Source: Pyropia haitanensis
Taxonomy: Eukaryota > Rhodophyta > Bangiophyceae > Bangiales > Bangiaceae
Assembly: GCA_008729055.1 (NCBI GenBank)
Contig: SDUX01000006.1
Coordinates: forward strand, 1,807,501 to 1,871,500
DNA length: 64,000 bases
Direction: 5' to 3'
The position numbers were made by a program, and so were the translations under genes. Below the pieces are notes generated by a model. It was not told the origin of the DNA, did no database searches, and saw nothing but the letters and a program-made list of their open reading frames with translations. Positions 30,606 to 41,265 of this stretch are shown piece after piece. Numbering within the stretch: the stretch's first letter is position 1; each line of letters starts with the position of its first letter.

Positions 30606-31907
30606 ATGACGTCGTCGATGCGGAGAGTACCGGCGGCGGCTTTCCTCGCCCCCGCCCCGATACGGCAGCTGCTCTCGACGGCGCCCGCGGCAGCGACTGC
30701 GTCAGTGGCGTCGCCATGGCTTTCCCCCCCCCCCCCGGCGGCGGCGGCGGCGGCGGCCACTCCGCTGCCGTCCGTGGCCAGGTCCCCTCGCCGGGCCGCT
30801 GCGCGTATGAACGCGGTTGCCGACGGCGCCCGCCGGGGCCTCAACGTGGCAACCGACGCGGCTGCCGGGGGGGGTGGCGGTGACGGCGGCGGGCCCCGTG
30901 GCGGCGGCGGCGGCGGCGGGGGCGGTGGTGCGGCGGGGGGCATCCGGCGGTTCGCGCTCATCTCAGACGTGCACATCTTTGACACGGAGGGCTTTTGGTA
31001 CGAGCGCGCGCTCGACTTTACCAACCGCCGCGTCTTTGGGCTTCTCAACATCCTGATGCTGCGGGGCCCTGACAAGTTTTCCCGCCACGTCCTCGCCTCG
31101 TCCATGGCGGACATGCGCGCCAACGGGGTGGATCACCTGGTCATTGCGGGGGACGTGACCAACCTGGCCATTGAGTGTGAGTTTGCGCTGTCCAAGGAGT
31201 ACTTTTCGCGCTTTGGGCCGCCCGCCAACATCACCGCCGTGCCGGGCAACCACGACGTGTACACAGGAAAGGAGCTGAAGCGGCGGTTGTTTGCCAAGTA
31301 CTTTGGGGAGTATGCCCAGTCGGACGTGCCGGTTGTGTCGCCGCGCGACGACGGGTTCCCGTTCCTCCAAGCCCGCGGCGGCGTCGCGTTCCTCGGCCTT
31401 AACACGGGCATCCCCGGGTCGGCGCGTGGCCTCGTTGGCCCCGCCCAGTTCGACGCTGCCCGCAAGATGCTCACCTCCCCCGAAGGCGTGGCGCTGCTCG
31501 CCCGCACCAAGACCCTGATCATGGTGCTCCACCATCCGACGCAGGACCCCAAGATGCGGGGCCTCCCGCGCGTGCGAGACATTGGCCACGACCTCATTGA
31601 CTGGGAGGATGTGGCGGCGTTTTGTCGCGAGTTCCCCATCGCCATGACCCTCCACGGGCACAACCACGTGCCGTATCAGGGGCGCCTGACGCTCGCGCCC
31701 GACACGTACGTGTACGAGAGTGGCAGCGGCACCCTCCTGGCAGACAACCCGTCGCGGATCGCGCGGTACACGGTGTTTGAGCTGGACGATGCGGGCGCGC
31801 TGGCGCGCACCTTTGCGCGCGTGTGGAACCCAGAGACGGCCAAGTTTGCCAGCCTTGAGCTACCCCTCCCAACAATGGCTGACGTGGGGGTGGTGGCCCA
31901 GGTGTGA
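30606..31907 (+). CDS. Calcineurin-like metallophosphoesterase, probably organellar
   Basis: Predicted 433-residue metallophosphoesterase. The N-terminal ~115 residues are Ala/Arg/Ser-rich with poly-Gly, lack acidic residues at the start, and look like an organellar transit peptide plus linker. The catalytic domain carries the family's metal-binding blocks in order: LISDVHIF, IAGDVTNLA, VPGNHDVY, the single histidines in MVLHHPT, and LHGHNHVPY. The block order and spacing match the CpdA/class III cyclic-nucleotide phosphodiesterase-like branch (Pfam Metallophos). Typical substrates in the family are cyclic nucleotides, nucleotides or phospho-lipids; none can be assigned here. The start MTSSMRRVPAAAFLAPA is the first ATG after a C/T-rich leader. 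Intronless, and the gene converges with the SNARE-like gene downstream. Confidence 0.88.
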   Translation: MTSSMRRVPAAAFLAPAPIRQLLSTAPAAATASVASPWLSPPPPAAAAAAATPLPSVARSPRRAAARMNAVADGARRGLNVATDAAAGGGGGDGGGPRGGGGGGGGGGAAGGIRRFALISDVHIFDTEGFWYERALDFTNRRVFGLLNILMLRGPDKFSRHVLASSMADMRANGVDHLVIAGDVTNLAIECEFALSKEYFSRFGPPANITAVPGNHDVYTGKELKRRLFAKYFGEYAQSDVPVVSPRDDGFPFLQARGGVAFLGLNTGIPGSARGLVGPAQFDAARKMLTSPEGVALLARTKTLIMVLHHPTQDPKMRGLPRVRDIGHDLIDWEDVAAFCREFPIAMTLHGHNHVPYQGRLTLAPDTYVYESGSGTLLADNPSRIARYTVFELDDAGALARTFARVWNPETAKFASLELPLPTMADVGVVAQV

Positions 31908-32337
31908 AGGGCGGCGGCTTGTGGGGTGGAGTCTGGCGGTGGGTGGCGCGTGCAGCGGTGTGTGCTTATTTTTTTTTTTTCGTCTCTTCTGGTCTTCTTG
32001 TTCTTGCATGCTGCATTTTTCTTCTTCCCATTTTTTTCTGAGCCCCGAGCCGTTGCTGGGCATCTCCCAACGGTGCTGTTTGCCCTTGTCATGAGCCTTG
32101 GCGGTGGCGGTCACGCGACCTGCCCATCACAGTCGTGATTCATGCCTTCTCAACCGTCGGCCGTCGTGCGGAGAGGTCGCTTCAGGCCCGCTTTGTTCTC
32201 GTGCTGCCCCTACAAGCATCGCCACCGTCACCCGCGCTGTTCCGACAGTGTTGAGAGACCGCGCCAAAGCACACAGGCTTGTAGAGACAAAGAACAGGAA
32301 TGCAGGGGATCGCGCACCACCACGGCGCCGCGCGCAG
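31908..32337. other. Intergenic between converging genes
   Basis: Shared 3' region of the phosphoesterase (+) and the SNARE-like gene (-). It contains T-rich stretches near 31967-32037, probably 3' UTR. No gene is seen. Confidence 0.6.
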
Positions 32338-35300
32338 TCAAGGGGACCCAGCCGGCGGCGGGGTGGGCGTCCGAGGTAGAGTCTGCCACGACCTCCACTG
32401 CCCCCACCTCTTGGTGCCATGGCCACCCCACCCCTTCCCCGCCTCGCTCGCCCTAAAAGAACCCCCCCACTTGTCCGACTTTTCTTGCTTGGCCCGCAGC
32501 GCCCGCGCCGCGGCCGCCATCGCGTTCGAGTCGTCCTTCATGGCCGACGCGTTGGCGTCCATGGCGGCCAGCTTCTCCCCCCGCCGTGCCATCCGCTCCT
32601 TGGCAGTGCCCATCGCGTCGCCGACGCGCCCCGCGGCGGCCTTGGCCTTGGCCGCCTCGTCCGCGGCGGCCTTTTTGGACTTGCGGGCCGCCCGCGCGTC
32701 GGCGGCGGTCAGGCTGGTGTTGCTGGCCGACTTGGTCGGCGGGGAGCCCGCCTTGCCCAGTCGCCCGCTGGGCGACTGCGTCGGCGACGCCGTCGCGCTC
32801 CCGGAGCTGCCGTCGGCCTTGGAGCCGCCGCCGCCGGGTGCACCCTTTTTGATGCCTCGCCCGGCCTTGACGCCGCTCTTCTTCGATCCGCCCCGCGAGG
32901 ACTTGTCGTCGTCGCCCGCCAACGACGCGCCATCCTCGTCGTCCGAGTCTGCAGCCTTGGAAGAGGCGCTCCGCCGGGACGAGCCGCCTGCCGTGACCTT
33001 CTTCTTGTTCATCATCCGCCCAAAGATGGACTTGGGCGGCATGCCGCTGGCCTCATCGCCGCCGACACCGCCACTGCCGCCGCCGCCAGGCTTGGTCGAC
33101 GTCGACGCAGCTCGCGCCTCGGCCGCCGCGACAGCCGCCCCCTTTTTGAGCCGCATCAGGAAGCGGAACGTGGCTGGCGGCATCCCGTCGTCCTCCTTCT
33201 CCTCATTGACGTTCTTGCGGGACGGGAGGGGCAACCCCATCCGCCGAGTCTTGGGCGGCATCGCGCTTCCGCCATCGTCGTCATGGTCGTCCGTCTCGTC
33301 AAGGTCCAACGCGAACTCGTCGGTGTCGTCCTCCCGATCGCTGCTGCCGCCATCGTTGGCAGCGCCGCTTTTGAATGGCTTCCGCGCCGCTGACAGCTTG
33401 CCACCGTCCGCCTTGGTGTGGACCTGCTTCCGCTCCCGCCTGCCGCCGCCGCCGCTGCCGCTTCCACGGTTGCCGCCCGCGTCGCTGCTGCTGGAGCTGG
33501 CGCTGCCGGCCACTTTCCTTGGCGTCACCCCGCTGTCGGCACTCCCGCCGTCGAGGATGCGGTCGGCGAGCGCCTCGAGCCGGTCCCGCGCGTCGGCCAT
33601 CCGCGCGTCCTCCGCGTCGGTGCGGTCGGTCTTGCGGCGGAGCTTGGCCACCTCCTTGGTAAGCGCCAGCGACTCGGCCTGCATCTCTTCGACCGTCATG
33701 AGCGCCATGTCGGCCGCCTTTTTCTTGCCCTTTTTATCCGCGCTGCCGCCGCCGCCACCGCCGCCGCCGCCCTTCTTCCCCTTGTCCTCCCCGGCCCGGT
33801 CCTTGCTGTCCGACGCCGCCGCCGCCTTGCCGCTGCTTTTCCTCCTCGCCTGTCCCTTGTCGCCGGCCGGTGCCGACGCGGCAGCGGCAGCCGCGGCAGC
33901 CGCCACAGGCGCCGCCGCCTCAGCCGGGCGCTTGTTGAAAAAGCCACGCAGCACGCCGCCGCCGCCGCCCCCCGCAGCGGGCTTGACCTCTGCCTCCCCC
34001 GCCGTATCGGCGCGCCCAGAGGTGGAGTGCGTCGACGAGGGGGACGAGCGGGTCTTGGTGGCCGACTTGCCCCCCCCGCGGCGGGGCTCTGGGTCGTCGC
34101 TCAGCGAGGCGGACGACGCCGAGCCACTACCGCGGCGGCGGCCGCCGCCACGGCCACTGCGGCCGCCGCCGCGGCGGCCGCCGCCGCCGCCTTCCCCATC
34201 GCTGTCGTCCATATCCGACGACTCGTACGCGCGGCAAGCGGCGGACCGCGCCACCCGCGGCCGGCGCGGCAGGTCCGCGCAGTGGCCCTCATCGTCCGTG
34301 CCGCTCGACGCACGGTCGCTGCCCACCGCGTCCACGTCCGACGCGGGCGACCGCGCGTCGTGGTGGCCCTTCATTCCCACCGCAGACATCTCCACCGAGA
34401 GCACGCGCAGGCGTTCTGTGGGCCGACAACAACAACAACGCACACGAAAAACGCAGGAGGAGAGAGCGGGGGGGGGGGCGGGGAGAGGGAGGAAGGGGGG
34501 GGGTGCGCAGGTGGTGGCCGGGTGGTAGCAGTGGGGACGACGACGCGTTGGACCGTCAGCAGCAGGGGAGCACGCAAACCCAGACGGCCGCCCGCAACGA
34601 CCCCACAGCCAACGCAGGTGAGGGTGGCAAGGACGAGACAGCCACGGGGTGGGCACGGGCGTTGCCCCGCGGCAGCCCAACAGGGCAAACCCGGGGGGGG
34701 AAAAGGGAAGCACCGACCGCCACCCACGGGCACCCAGCCATGAAAGACGCGTGCGCGTGAGTGGATGTGCTACGACCTCGTCCCGGGGGGCGGGGGGGGG
34801 GGGAGGGGGGGGATGCCCGCGGCAGCGCCGCCAGTCCGGCGGGCGGGCGGGCGGGGCGGCCCGGCGGCCGCCCGCCCGTCGGCGCCCCAAAATCCCACTG
34901 GCGGCACAACCCCTCGTCCCCTTCACCCCCCTCGCCCCCCCCCACTCCATCCCCGTCGCTGCCAACCCGCCCCCCCCAACGCCGTCGCGCCACTGCCTTC
35001 CCGATTCTCCCCCACCCCACTGGGCACCCACAGCGCAATCCCTCACGCCGCGACTTTCCCCCCCCACCGGGCGCCACCCTCTCCGCCTCGGCGCCTTTGC
35101 GTCAATGGCGCTCCCCCCCCTCCCCCCCCCCCCACCCCCCCGCCACCCCCTCCACACTCAAGCCGTGGTCGCCTCCACCCCCTACCCCCCCCACCCCCCC
35201 CCCCAGGTCTCCCCCCTCCACAACGTACCCGTAATGACACCCTTGCGCGCCAGCCGCCGCTCGTCGTCTGGGCTCCGCACCAGCCCCTTGGACACCGCCT

Positions 35301-35427
35301 CCAGCTCCCGGCGGAGGGTGGAAAACTCACGGATGAGGCGCTCCTCGCCGGCCGCCGTGGGGGGGGGGCCGCCGCCGCCCGCCGCGCCAGCCGTGGCCTC
35401 ATCGTCCGCGTCGCGGCGGCGGCCCAT
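32338..35427 (-). CDS. Largely disordered protein with C-terminal R-SNARE-like motif, two exons
   Basis: Exons 35427-35229 and 34415-32338 join in phase 1 to give about 758 residues. The first exon encodes an amphipathic helical segment (ERLIREFSTLRRELEAVSKG), and splicing fuses it to RLRVLSVEM. The middle is Ser/Lys/Asp/Gly-rich, with a coiled-coil stretch around MALMTVEEMQAESLALTKEV and several MPPK-type repeats. Near the C-terminus, MARRGEKLAAMDANASAM followed by an Ala-rich helix matches the heptad pattern of synaptobrevin/tomosyn-type SNARE motifs. The residue aligned with the central arginine layer appears to be Asn, and no transmembrane anchor follows. This suggests a soluble, regulatory SNARE-like protein (tomosyn- or amisyn-like tail), but it has no WD40 propeller. 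The extreme C-terminus after KWGG is low complexity and may be mis-predicted. Confidence 0.65.
34416..35228 (-). other. Intron of SNARE-like gene (813 bases)
   Basis: The donor is GTACGT at 35228 and the acceptor is CCCACAG ending at 34416, after a TTG-repeat/pyrimidine stretch. Splicing joins an open exon beginning MGRRRDADDE to the long frame without a stop. The intron includes extended poly-C/poly-G tracts near 35115-35210. Confidence 0.7.
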
Positions 35428-37364
35428 GGCCTGGGTGGGAGACCAAGATGGGGGCGGGCAGGGGGGGGCGGGGGCGTGTGGCCACCCGTGGGGGGGGGGG
35501 GGGGGGCGGGGGGGGTGGAAGATGCCGCCGCCGAAACGGAAGCAGATGGATAGCCGGGGGGGGGTGGGGTGGGGGTGGGGGTAGGGAAAGGCTGGGTGGA
35601 TGGGGCGGGGGGGGGGGGGTGGGGGGGGGGGGAGCTGCCGAGGCAGAAGGGCCGCTCCCGCCGGCCGGCAACGCACGCCCCCGGCGACCGCCACCCACAG
35701 CCGCCGGTGCGGCGGTGGCCGCGTGGACGGGCAGCGCGCACCAAACGCGGCAGGGACCCCCGCGGGACAACGGCGGGCAGCGCGGGCGGTGCCGACGACG
35801 CTGCCGCCAAAGCGGGTGCGGCGCGCGCGGCGACGGGCGCGGCCGGCCGGCCGCCCAAACGCCGGCAGCGGCTCGCACCACCCCCACGCGGGCGTCCGCG
35901 TCGACAGCCGCGACCTCCGCCGGCGTGGCGGCCGTAAGAAAAGTGGGGGGGCGGGGGGTGTGGCGTGCATCGCCGCCGCCCCCCCCCCCCCCCCCCACCC
36001 CCCCACAGCGGGTTGCCGCGCCCGCTGACGACTGAGCGTCGATTTCGGAGCAGCGTGCGGCCAACCCCCCCCCCCCCCGCCTCCTTACCCCCGTTTCCCT
36101 ACCTCCCCACCTCCCTCTCCGCCCCACGAGCGGCCTTTGCCACCTACCTGCACCCCCCCATCTCCACCCCCCCCGCCAAACGCAGGCAGCGTGCCCTCCC
36201 CCCCCCCCCCCCCCCCCCCGCCCACCACCGCGCACAAATAAAAAGGGCGCAATGACGCGGCGGGGCGGGCGGCCGTGCAGCGCGTCCCGGCAAGAAGCGC
36301 CCAAATGGCACAGGTGGAAGACGACAAGGACGGAAGGGCAAAGTTGGGTGGTGGGCGGGTCGCTGGGGGGGGGAAGGCGGCGCGTCCGCCCCCCCCCCCC
36401 CCCCCCCGCCGCCGTCGTGATGAAATAATCAGGGTGGTGGGGATCGTGGCGATACGGCCGGGCCGCTGACAAAGGGCGGCGCCGCGCGGACGCAGGCGGC
36501 AAAGACCCCCCTCATGGTCGGATGGGACTGTGGCGGCAGCGGGGGCGCGAGGGGGGAGGGGGGACAGGGCGGGGGGGGGGGGGAGCGGGGACGAGCGCGG
36601 AGGTTGGGACGTCGGGGCGGGCGGGTCACGTCGGCGGACACGCGCCCCCCGACTGCCCCACGCAGAGTCGTCGGTGTGGTTGGGGGCGGCTCCCCGCTGG
36701 CCAACCATTTCCATTACGCGCATGACAAGAAGTATACCACAAGTCACAGCACTTGATCCAGAGGATCCGAGTCAATACACGCGATTGGCAGACGATGCTG
36801 CCGCCGTGCGGTGCGCGGCGCCCGCCGCGACCGCGCACCCCCCCCCACCTCGTGTCGCGTGGGCGGGATCGTAGGGCGGCCGCTCGCGACCTTGGCCGCC
36901 CGCGACCTTGGCCGCCCCACGCGCCGCTCCCCCACCCCCGCCCCACCCAGCCAGCACCGGCGGCCGCCCCCCCCCCCCCCCCCCCACCCCCCGCGCGGCG
37001 ACCGCGCCGCCGCGGCGGCACCGCCTCTGCGTACCCCCCCCCCCCCCCTCCTCCCCCCCCCCCCCCTCCCCTTCTCCTCCCCACCGGCGCTTCCCCCCCC
37101 GCCCCCCCCCCCCCCCCTCCGCGGCACCCGCGGCGCCACGACCACCCGCGCGCGTCTGGTGCGCGCCCCCCCGCCACGCCGCGCGGCGGCGGCCGCATCG
37201 GCGCGCGCCCCGCCGGGCGCGGCCGCGGCGCCGGCCGCCGCCGCGGTGGCCGCGTCGGCCACCGCCGCCGCCGCGGTCGCCGCGGTCGCCGCCGCCGCCG
37301 CCGCGGCGGCGGCCCGCTGTCGCGGGCCGCCGCGCCGGCCGGCGCGTCTCGCGTGGCGCCCCCC
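35428..37364. other. Intergenic, homopolymer-rich, divergent promoters
   Basis: This separates the SNARE-like gene (-) from the repetitive nuclear-type gene (+). It is packed with poly-C and poly-G runs (35490-35505, 35980-36002, 36198-36222, 36389-36408, 36968-36986). A clearly less G+C-rich patch lies at 36700-36800. Long frames on both strands are compositional artefacts. Confidence 0.5.
36198..36221. repeat. Poly-C homopolymer (about 24 bases)
   Basis: One of the longest single-base runs in the window. Such tracts recur from 35 to 40 kb, and sequence length through them should be treated as uncertain. Confidence 0.85.
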
Positions 37365-37419
37365 ATGAGCACCAGCCGCACCGCCCGCCGTGCCGCCCGC
37401 CCGTCGCCCGTCGACGGTC

Positions 37420-37464
<45 letters not shown>

Positions 37465-38183
37465 GCGGCACCCCCCGGCGGCGAGCGTCGGGTGGCGGCA
37501 CCACCGCCGCCGCCGCCGCGGCGGCGGCCGCGGCTGCCAATGGCGGCGACGCGCGGCGGCCGCGGCCGCCGACGGCGGGCGGCAAGGCCGGCCGCCGGCG
37601 GCCCGCCGCGGCCGCCCACCGCGGCGGTGGTGGCGGTGATGGAAGCGGCGGCAAGGGCGCCGCCGCCGCCGCGGCGGCGGCGGCGGCATCCCCCCCCGCC
37701 GCCTCGGTGCGGCGGCGAGGCAGCGGCGGCGGCGGTGGCGGCGGCAGCCGGGGCGCCTTCCCCCCCCCCCCCCCCGGCGCGGTGCCCCCCCCCCCCCCCC
37801 CCAATCCCCCCCCCCCCTCCCCCCCCCCTCCCGCCCCCCCCCGACGCGGCGCCCGTCCTCGCCGCCCTCGCCGACTCCCGCTGGGCCGCCCACTACGCGC
37901 ACGTTGCCGCCGCGGTCGGCCGGGCGGCGGCCGAGCTGGCGCCCGCCGGCTGGGCGGTCGAGCTCGTCCACGTCCGCGCCGTCGGCGTGGGCGGCGTGCC
38001 CCCGCCCCGCGTGTGCCTCTTTCCGCTGTCCCGGGCATCGGCGGCGGCGGCGGCGGCGGGGGGAGGGGGGGGCGGGGGGTGGGGGGAGGCCGCGCCGCGG
38101 GCAAGCGCCCACGCGGCGGCGGCGGCGGCGGCGCCGCCGCCGCCACCGCCGCTGCCACGCCCGTGCCGCTCGCGCCGCTGCTC

Positions 38184-38223
<40 letters not shown>

Positions 38224-38482
38224 TGAGCGCGGCCGCCGCCGCCGCGGCCGCCGCGGAGCCCGCTGGGGCGTCCGCACCCGACACGCCGCCCGTCGGGCCG
38301 CCGCCGCCGCCCGCCGACGGCGGCGGCACGCGCGTGCAGGCGCTCCTGTCGGCCATGGCCGCCGCGCGCGGCGGCGGCGGCGACGAGTCGACCGACTCGG
38401 GGCTCGCCGCGATCGCCGCCGCCGCCGCCGCCGCGGGCGGCGGGTGGCCCCCACCTCCACCGGCGGCGGCGGCGGCGGCGGG

Positions 38483-38526
<44 letters not shown>

Positions 38527-38839
38527 CGGCGGCGACGGCGGCGCCACCGGCGGCGGCGGCCGCGGCGGCTGCGGAGGGGGACGGCTGGGGTGAGCCCGCC
38601 GCGGATGAGACGGAGGAGGAGGTGCTCGCGGCGGGGTCGGTCGGCGACGGCGGCGGCGCGGGCGGCGGCGCAGACGGGAGGGGGCTCCCCGTTTTTCCGC
38701 CCGCCGCCGCGGCGCCGGCGGGGCCGCGGCGGCCGCCGTCGGGGGCGACGCCGCGCAAGCGGCGGCGGCGCTCCGCCGCGGCGGCGGCGGTGGCGGCGGC
38801 GGGTCCCCCCCCTCCTTCCCCTCCCCTGTACCCGTCGGC

Positions 38840-38887
<48 letters not shown>

Positions 38888-39080
38888 CCCCCCCTCGGCC
38901 CGGCGGCGGCGGCGGCGGCCCGCCGCGGCGGCAGCGCACCCCCCCCCCCCCCCTCCCTCCCCACCGCCGCCGCCGCCGCCGCCGCCGCCGCGACGGACGA
39001 GGACGAGGAGGACGAGGAGGTGCTCGCGTCGGGCCGCATCTCCCCATCGGCGGCGCCGCCGCCGCCACCCCCACCCCCAC

Positions 39081-39119
<39 letters not shown>

Positions 39120-39823
39120 GCGCGGGCGTGACGCCGCCGTCGCGCAAGCGGCGGCGGCCGCTGCCGGCCGCCCCGGCGGCGCGCCCCGCCACGCCGTGGC
39201 GGCGGGACGCGCCGCCGCGCCCGCCGCCGCCCGCCGCCGCGCGGGCCGCGGCGGCGGCGGCCGCCGCGGCGGGGCGGCGGGTGCCGCCGCGGCGGCGGCT
39301 GGGCGGGTCCGCCGCCGCCGCCGCCGCCACGGGCGGCGGCGGTGGCGGCGGCGCCGCGGCGGCGGCGGCGGCGGCCAAGCGGCGGCCCGGCCGCGCGCCC
39401 CCACCACCCGCCGCGCGCGCGGCGCCCGCCACCCCCTCCCCCGGCCGCGGGGAGCGGCGGCGGCCGCGGGGTGCACCGCGGACCCCCCCCTCTGGGGCCC
39501 CCCCCCCCCTCCCCCCCCGCCTCCCTACCCATGGACGGGCGACCAGCTGGCCGCCCTCGCCGACGCACTCGACGACCACGGCTGGGCGCCCGCCGCGGCG
39601 GCGGCGGCCGTCCCCGGCGTGCCACCCGCGGCGGTGCGGCGGGCGGCGGGGCTCCACTTTGCCGCCGCCCTCCGCGCGGACCGGCCGCTGCCGTGGAACG
39701 CGGAGCCGCTCGTGGCCGAAGCCGCCGCCGCCGCGCCGGCCGCCGCCGCCGAGGCGGTGGGGGGGGGGACCTTGCCGCCCGCGCCGCCGCGGCGATGAAG
39801 GGGGGGGGGGAGGGCGGCGGGGT

Positions 39824-39877
<54 letters not shown>

Positions 39878-40286
39878 CGTGGCGAGCCCTGCCGGCGGGG
39901 GGGGGGCGCCGCCGACGGCGGCGGCGGCCACCCCAGGGGCGGCCGACCGGCCGGCGGCGGCCGACGGGCCGGCGGCGGCGGCACCGGGTGCCGCCGCGCC
40001 GCGCTTCCCCGCCACCCCCGCCTCAGCGGCGGCGGCCGACCCGACGCCCGCGCCAGCGACAATGGTGCCGGCGACGGCGGCACCAACGACGGCGGCGGCG
40101 GCGGCGGCAACGGCGGCGTTGGTGGACGCGCTGGCGGGCCCGACGGGCGCGGGGACCGCCCCGCCCCCGCCCGCGGCGGCGGCCGCGCCGCCCTTCCCAG
40201 CCTGGGCGGTGCTCCCGGCGGCGGGTGCGGCCGCGGCGGCTGGCGGCCGCGCACGGAGCGCGACGCCGTCTACCGACTCTGGGTGA
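37365..40286 (+). CDS. Highly repetitive nuclear-type protein, reading frame broken at homopolymers
   Basis: Protein-like segments follow each other on the plus strand in changing frames. They are MSTSRTARRAARPSPVDG at 37365; a folded-looking block (VLAALADSRWAAHYAHVAAAVG to PRVCLFPLS, ~37850-38035); acidic EEEVLAAG then TPRKRRRR (~38600-38780); a second, similar pair DEEVLASG then PPSRKRRR (~39005-39155); a helical block YPWTGDQLAALADALDDHGW (~39520-39720); and an Ala/Pro-rich tail ending STPSTDSG at 40286. Each frame change falls in a poly-C or poly-G run (about 37757-37845, 38058-38090, 38939-38965, 39482-39525, 39757-39767), so errors in run length are the simplest explanation. The repeated acidic-plus-basic modules and the Trp-containing helical block, distantly like a Myb/SANT or homeodomain-like fold, suggest a chromatin or transcription protein. 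I do not recognise the family. The equally long minus-strand frames are arginine-rich shadows. Confidence 0.5.
38461..38532. repeat. (GGC)n microsatellite in coding region
   Basis: A near-perfect GGC repeat interrupted by a few variant units. In the favoured frame it encodes alanine. Confidence 0.8.
39824..39877. repeat. (CCG)n microsatellite
   Basis: About 17 uninterrupted CCG units. In the favoured frame it encodes a polyproline tract in the repetitive protein. Confidence 0.85.
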
Positions 40287-40965
40287 TGTGGGCGGTGGGG
40301 GGGGGGGGGGGGGGCGTGATGGAAAGGGGCGGACGGGGGGGGGGGGGGACGAGGTCGGGGGAGGTAGGCGGCGCGCCTCGCGACCTTTTTCGTGTTTTGT
40401 GGGAGAGGACTGGAGAGGGGGACGGGCGTGCGGGTGGGGGGAGGGGGGGGGGGCGGCATCGGCCCGTTGCCCTGCTCGACGGCGCGGTGGCGAGGCGCGC
40501 CCGCCGCAGCGCGCCCGCCGTCGGCGCGTGCCGCCGCCGCCACGCCCCGGTACTCCGCGGCGGGCGGGGGTGCGCGCCGGGTGGTCCGTGGGAGGGAGGA
40601 ACCGCCGCTGGCGGTGTCGCCAGCGGTGGCGGCGGCGGCAGCGGCGGCGGCGGCGGCGGCGGCGGCGACCCGGCTGCGCGGTACCCCCGCGGCGGGGGCG
40701 GGCCGTCGGGGCGGGCGGAGCGGAGCGGCAAACGCGCACCAAAAATATGGCCCCACGAGGCGGGACTCGGTCCCAGCACGCGGCGGGAGGGCGCAGCGCC
40801 GCGGTCGCCACCGTCGCCACTGCCCACGGGCGGTGACCCGACGCGTCCTTTCCCACGGCTCTTCCACCGCCACCCACCCACACCTCCCCGTCCACGCCCC
40901 CACTCCATTCCCCGCACTTTCCTCATTCTTCTTCCCCTCTCCCCGCTTCGCCAACCGCCAGCCAC
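40287..40965. other. Intergenic between converging genes
   Basis: 3' regions of the repetitive protein gene (+) and the thioredoxin/kinase fusion gene (-). It has poly-G runs at 40298-40313 and 40338-40348. No gene is seen. Confidence 0.5.
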
Positions 40966-41234
40966 CTACGCGCGCCCTTCCGGATACAAGTCGTGCACGC
41001 CTGTCGCGTCGGGGTTGAGCGCCGCTTTGCGCACAAACGCCGCCCACGCGCGCGGGCACCGCACGTGAAAGACGCCGGGAGTGCCGCCGCCGTCAAAGAG
41101 CACGCCAGCCTTGCACGCGACCAGGTTTTCCATGCCCTCCTCCCCGCCGTGGCCGCCGTGGCCGCCGTGGCCGCCGTGGCCGCCGTGGCCGCCGTCGTCG
41201 CCGCCGTCGTCGCCGCCGCCGCCGTCGTCGCCGC

Positions 41235-41265
<31 letters not shown>

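Noticed and set aside
36626..41059. Very long minus-strand open frame (about 1477 codons) opposite the repetitive plus-strand gene
   Set aside because: It is made of Arg/Pro/Gly tracts with almost no acidic residues and crosses intergenic homopolymers. Acidic and helical protein-like segments are on the plus strand, so this is a compositional shadow.
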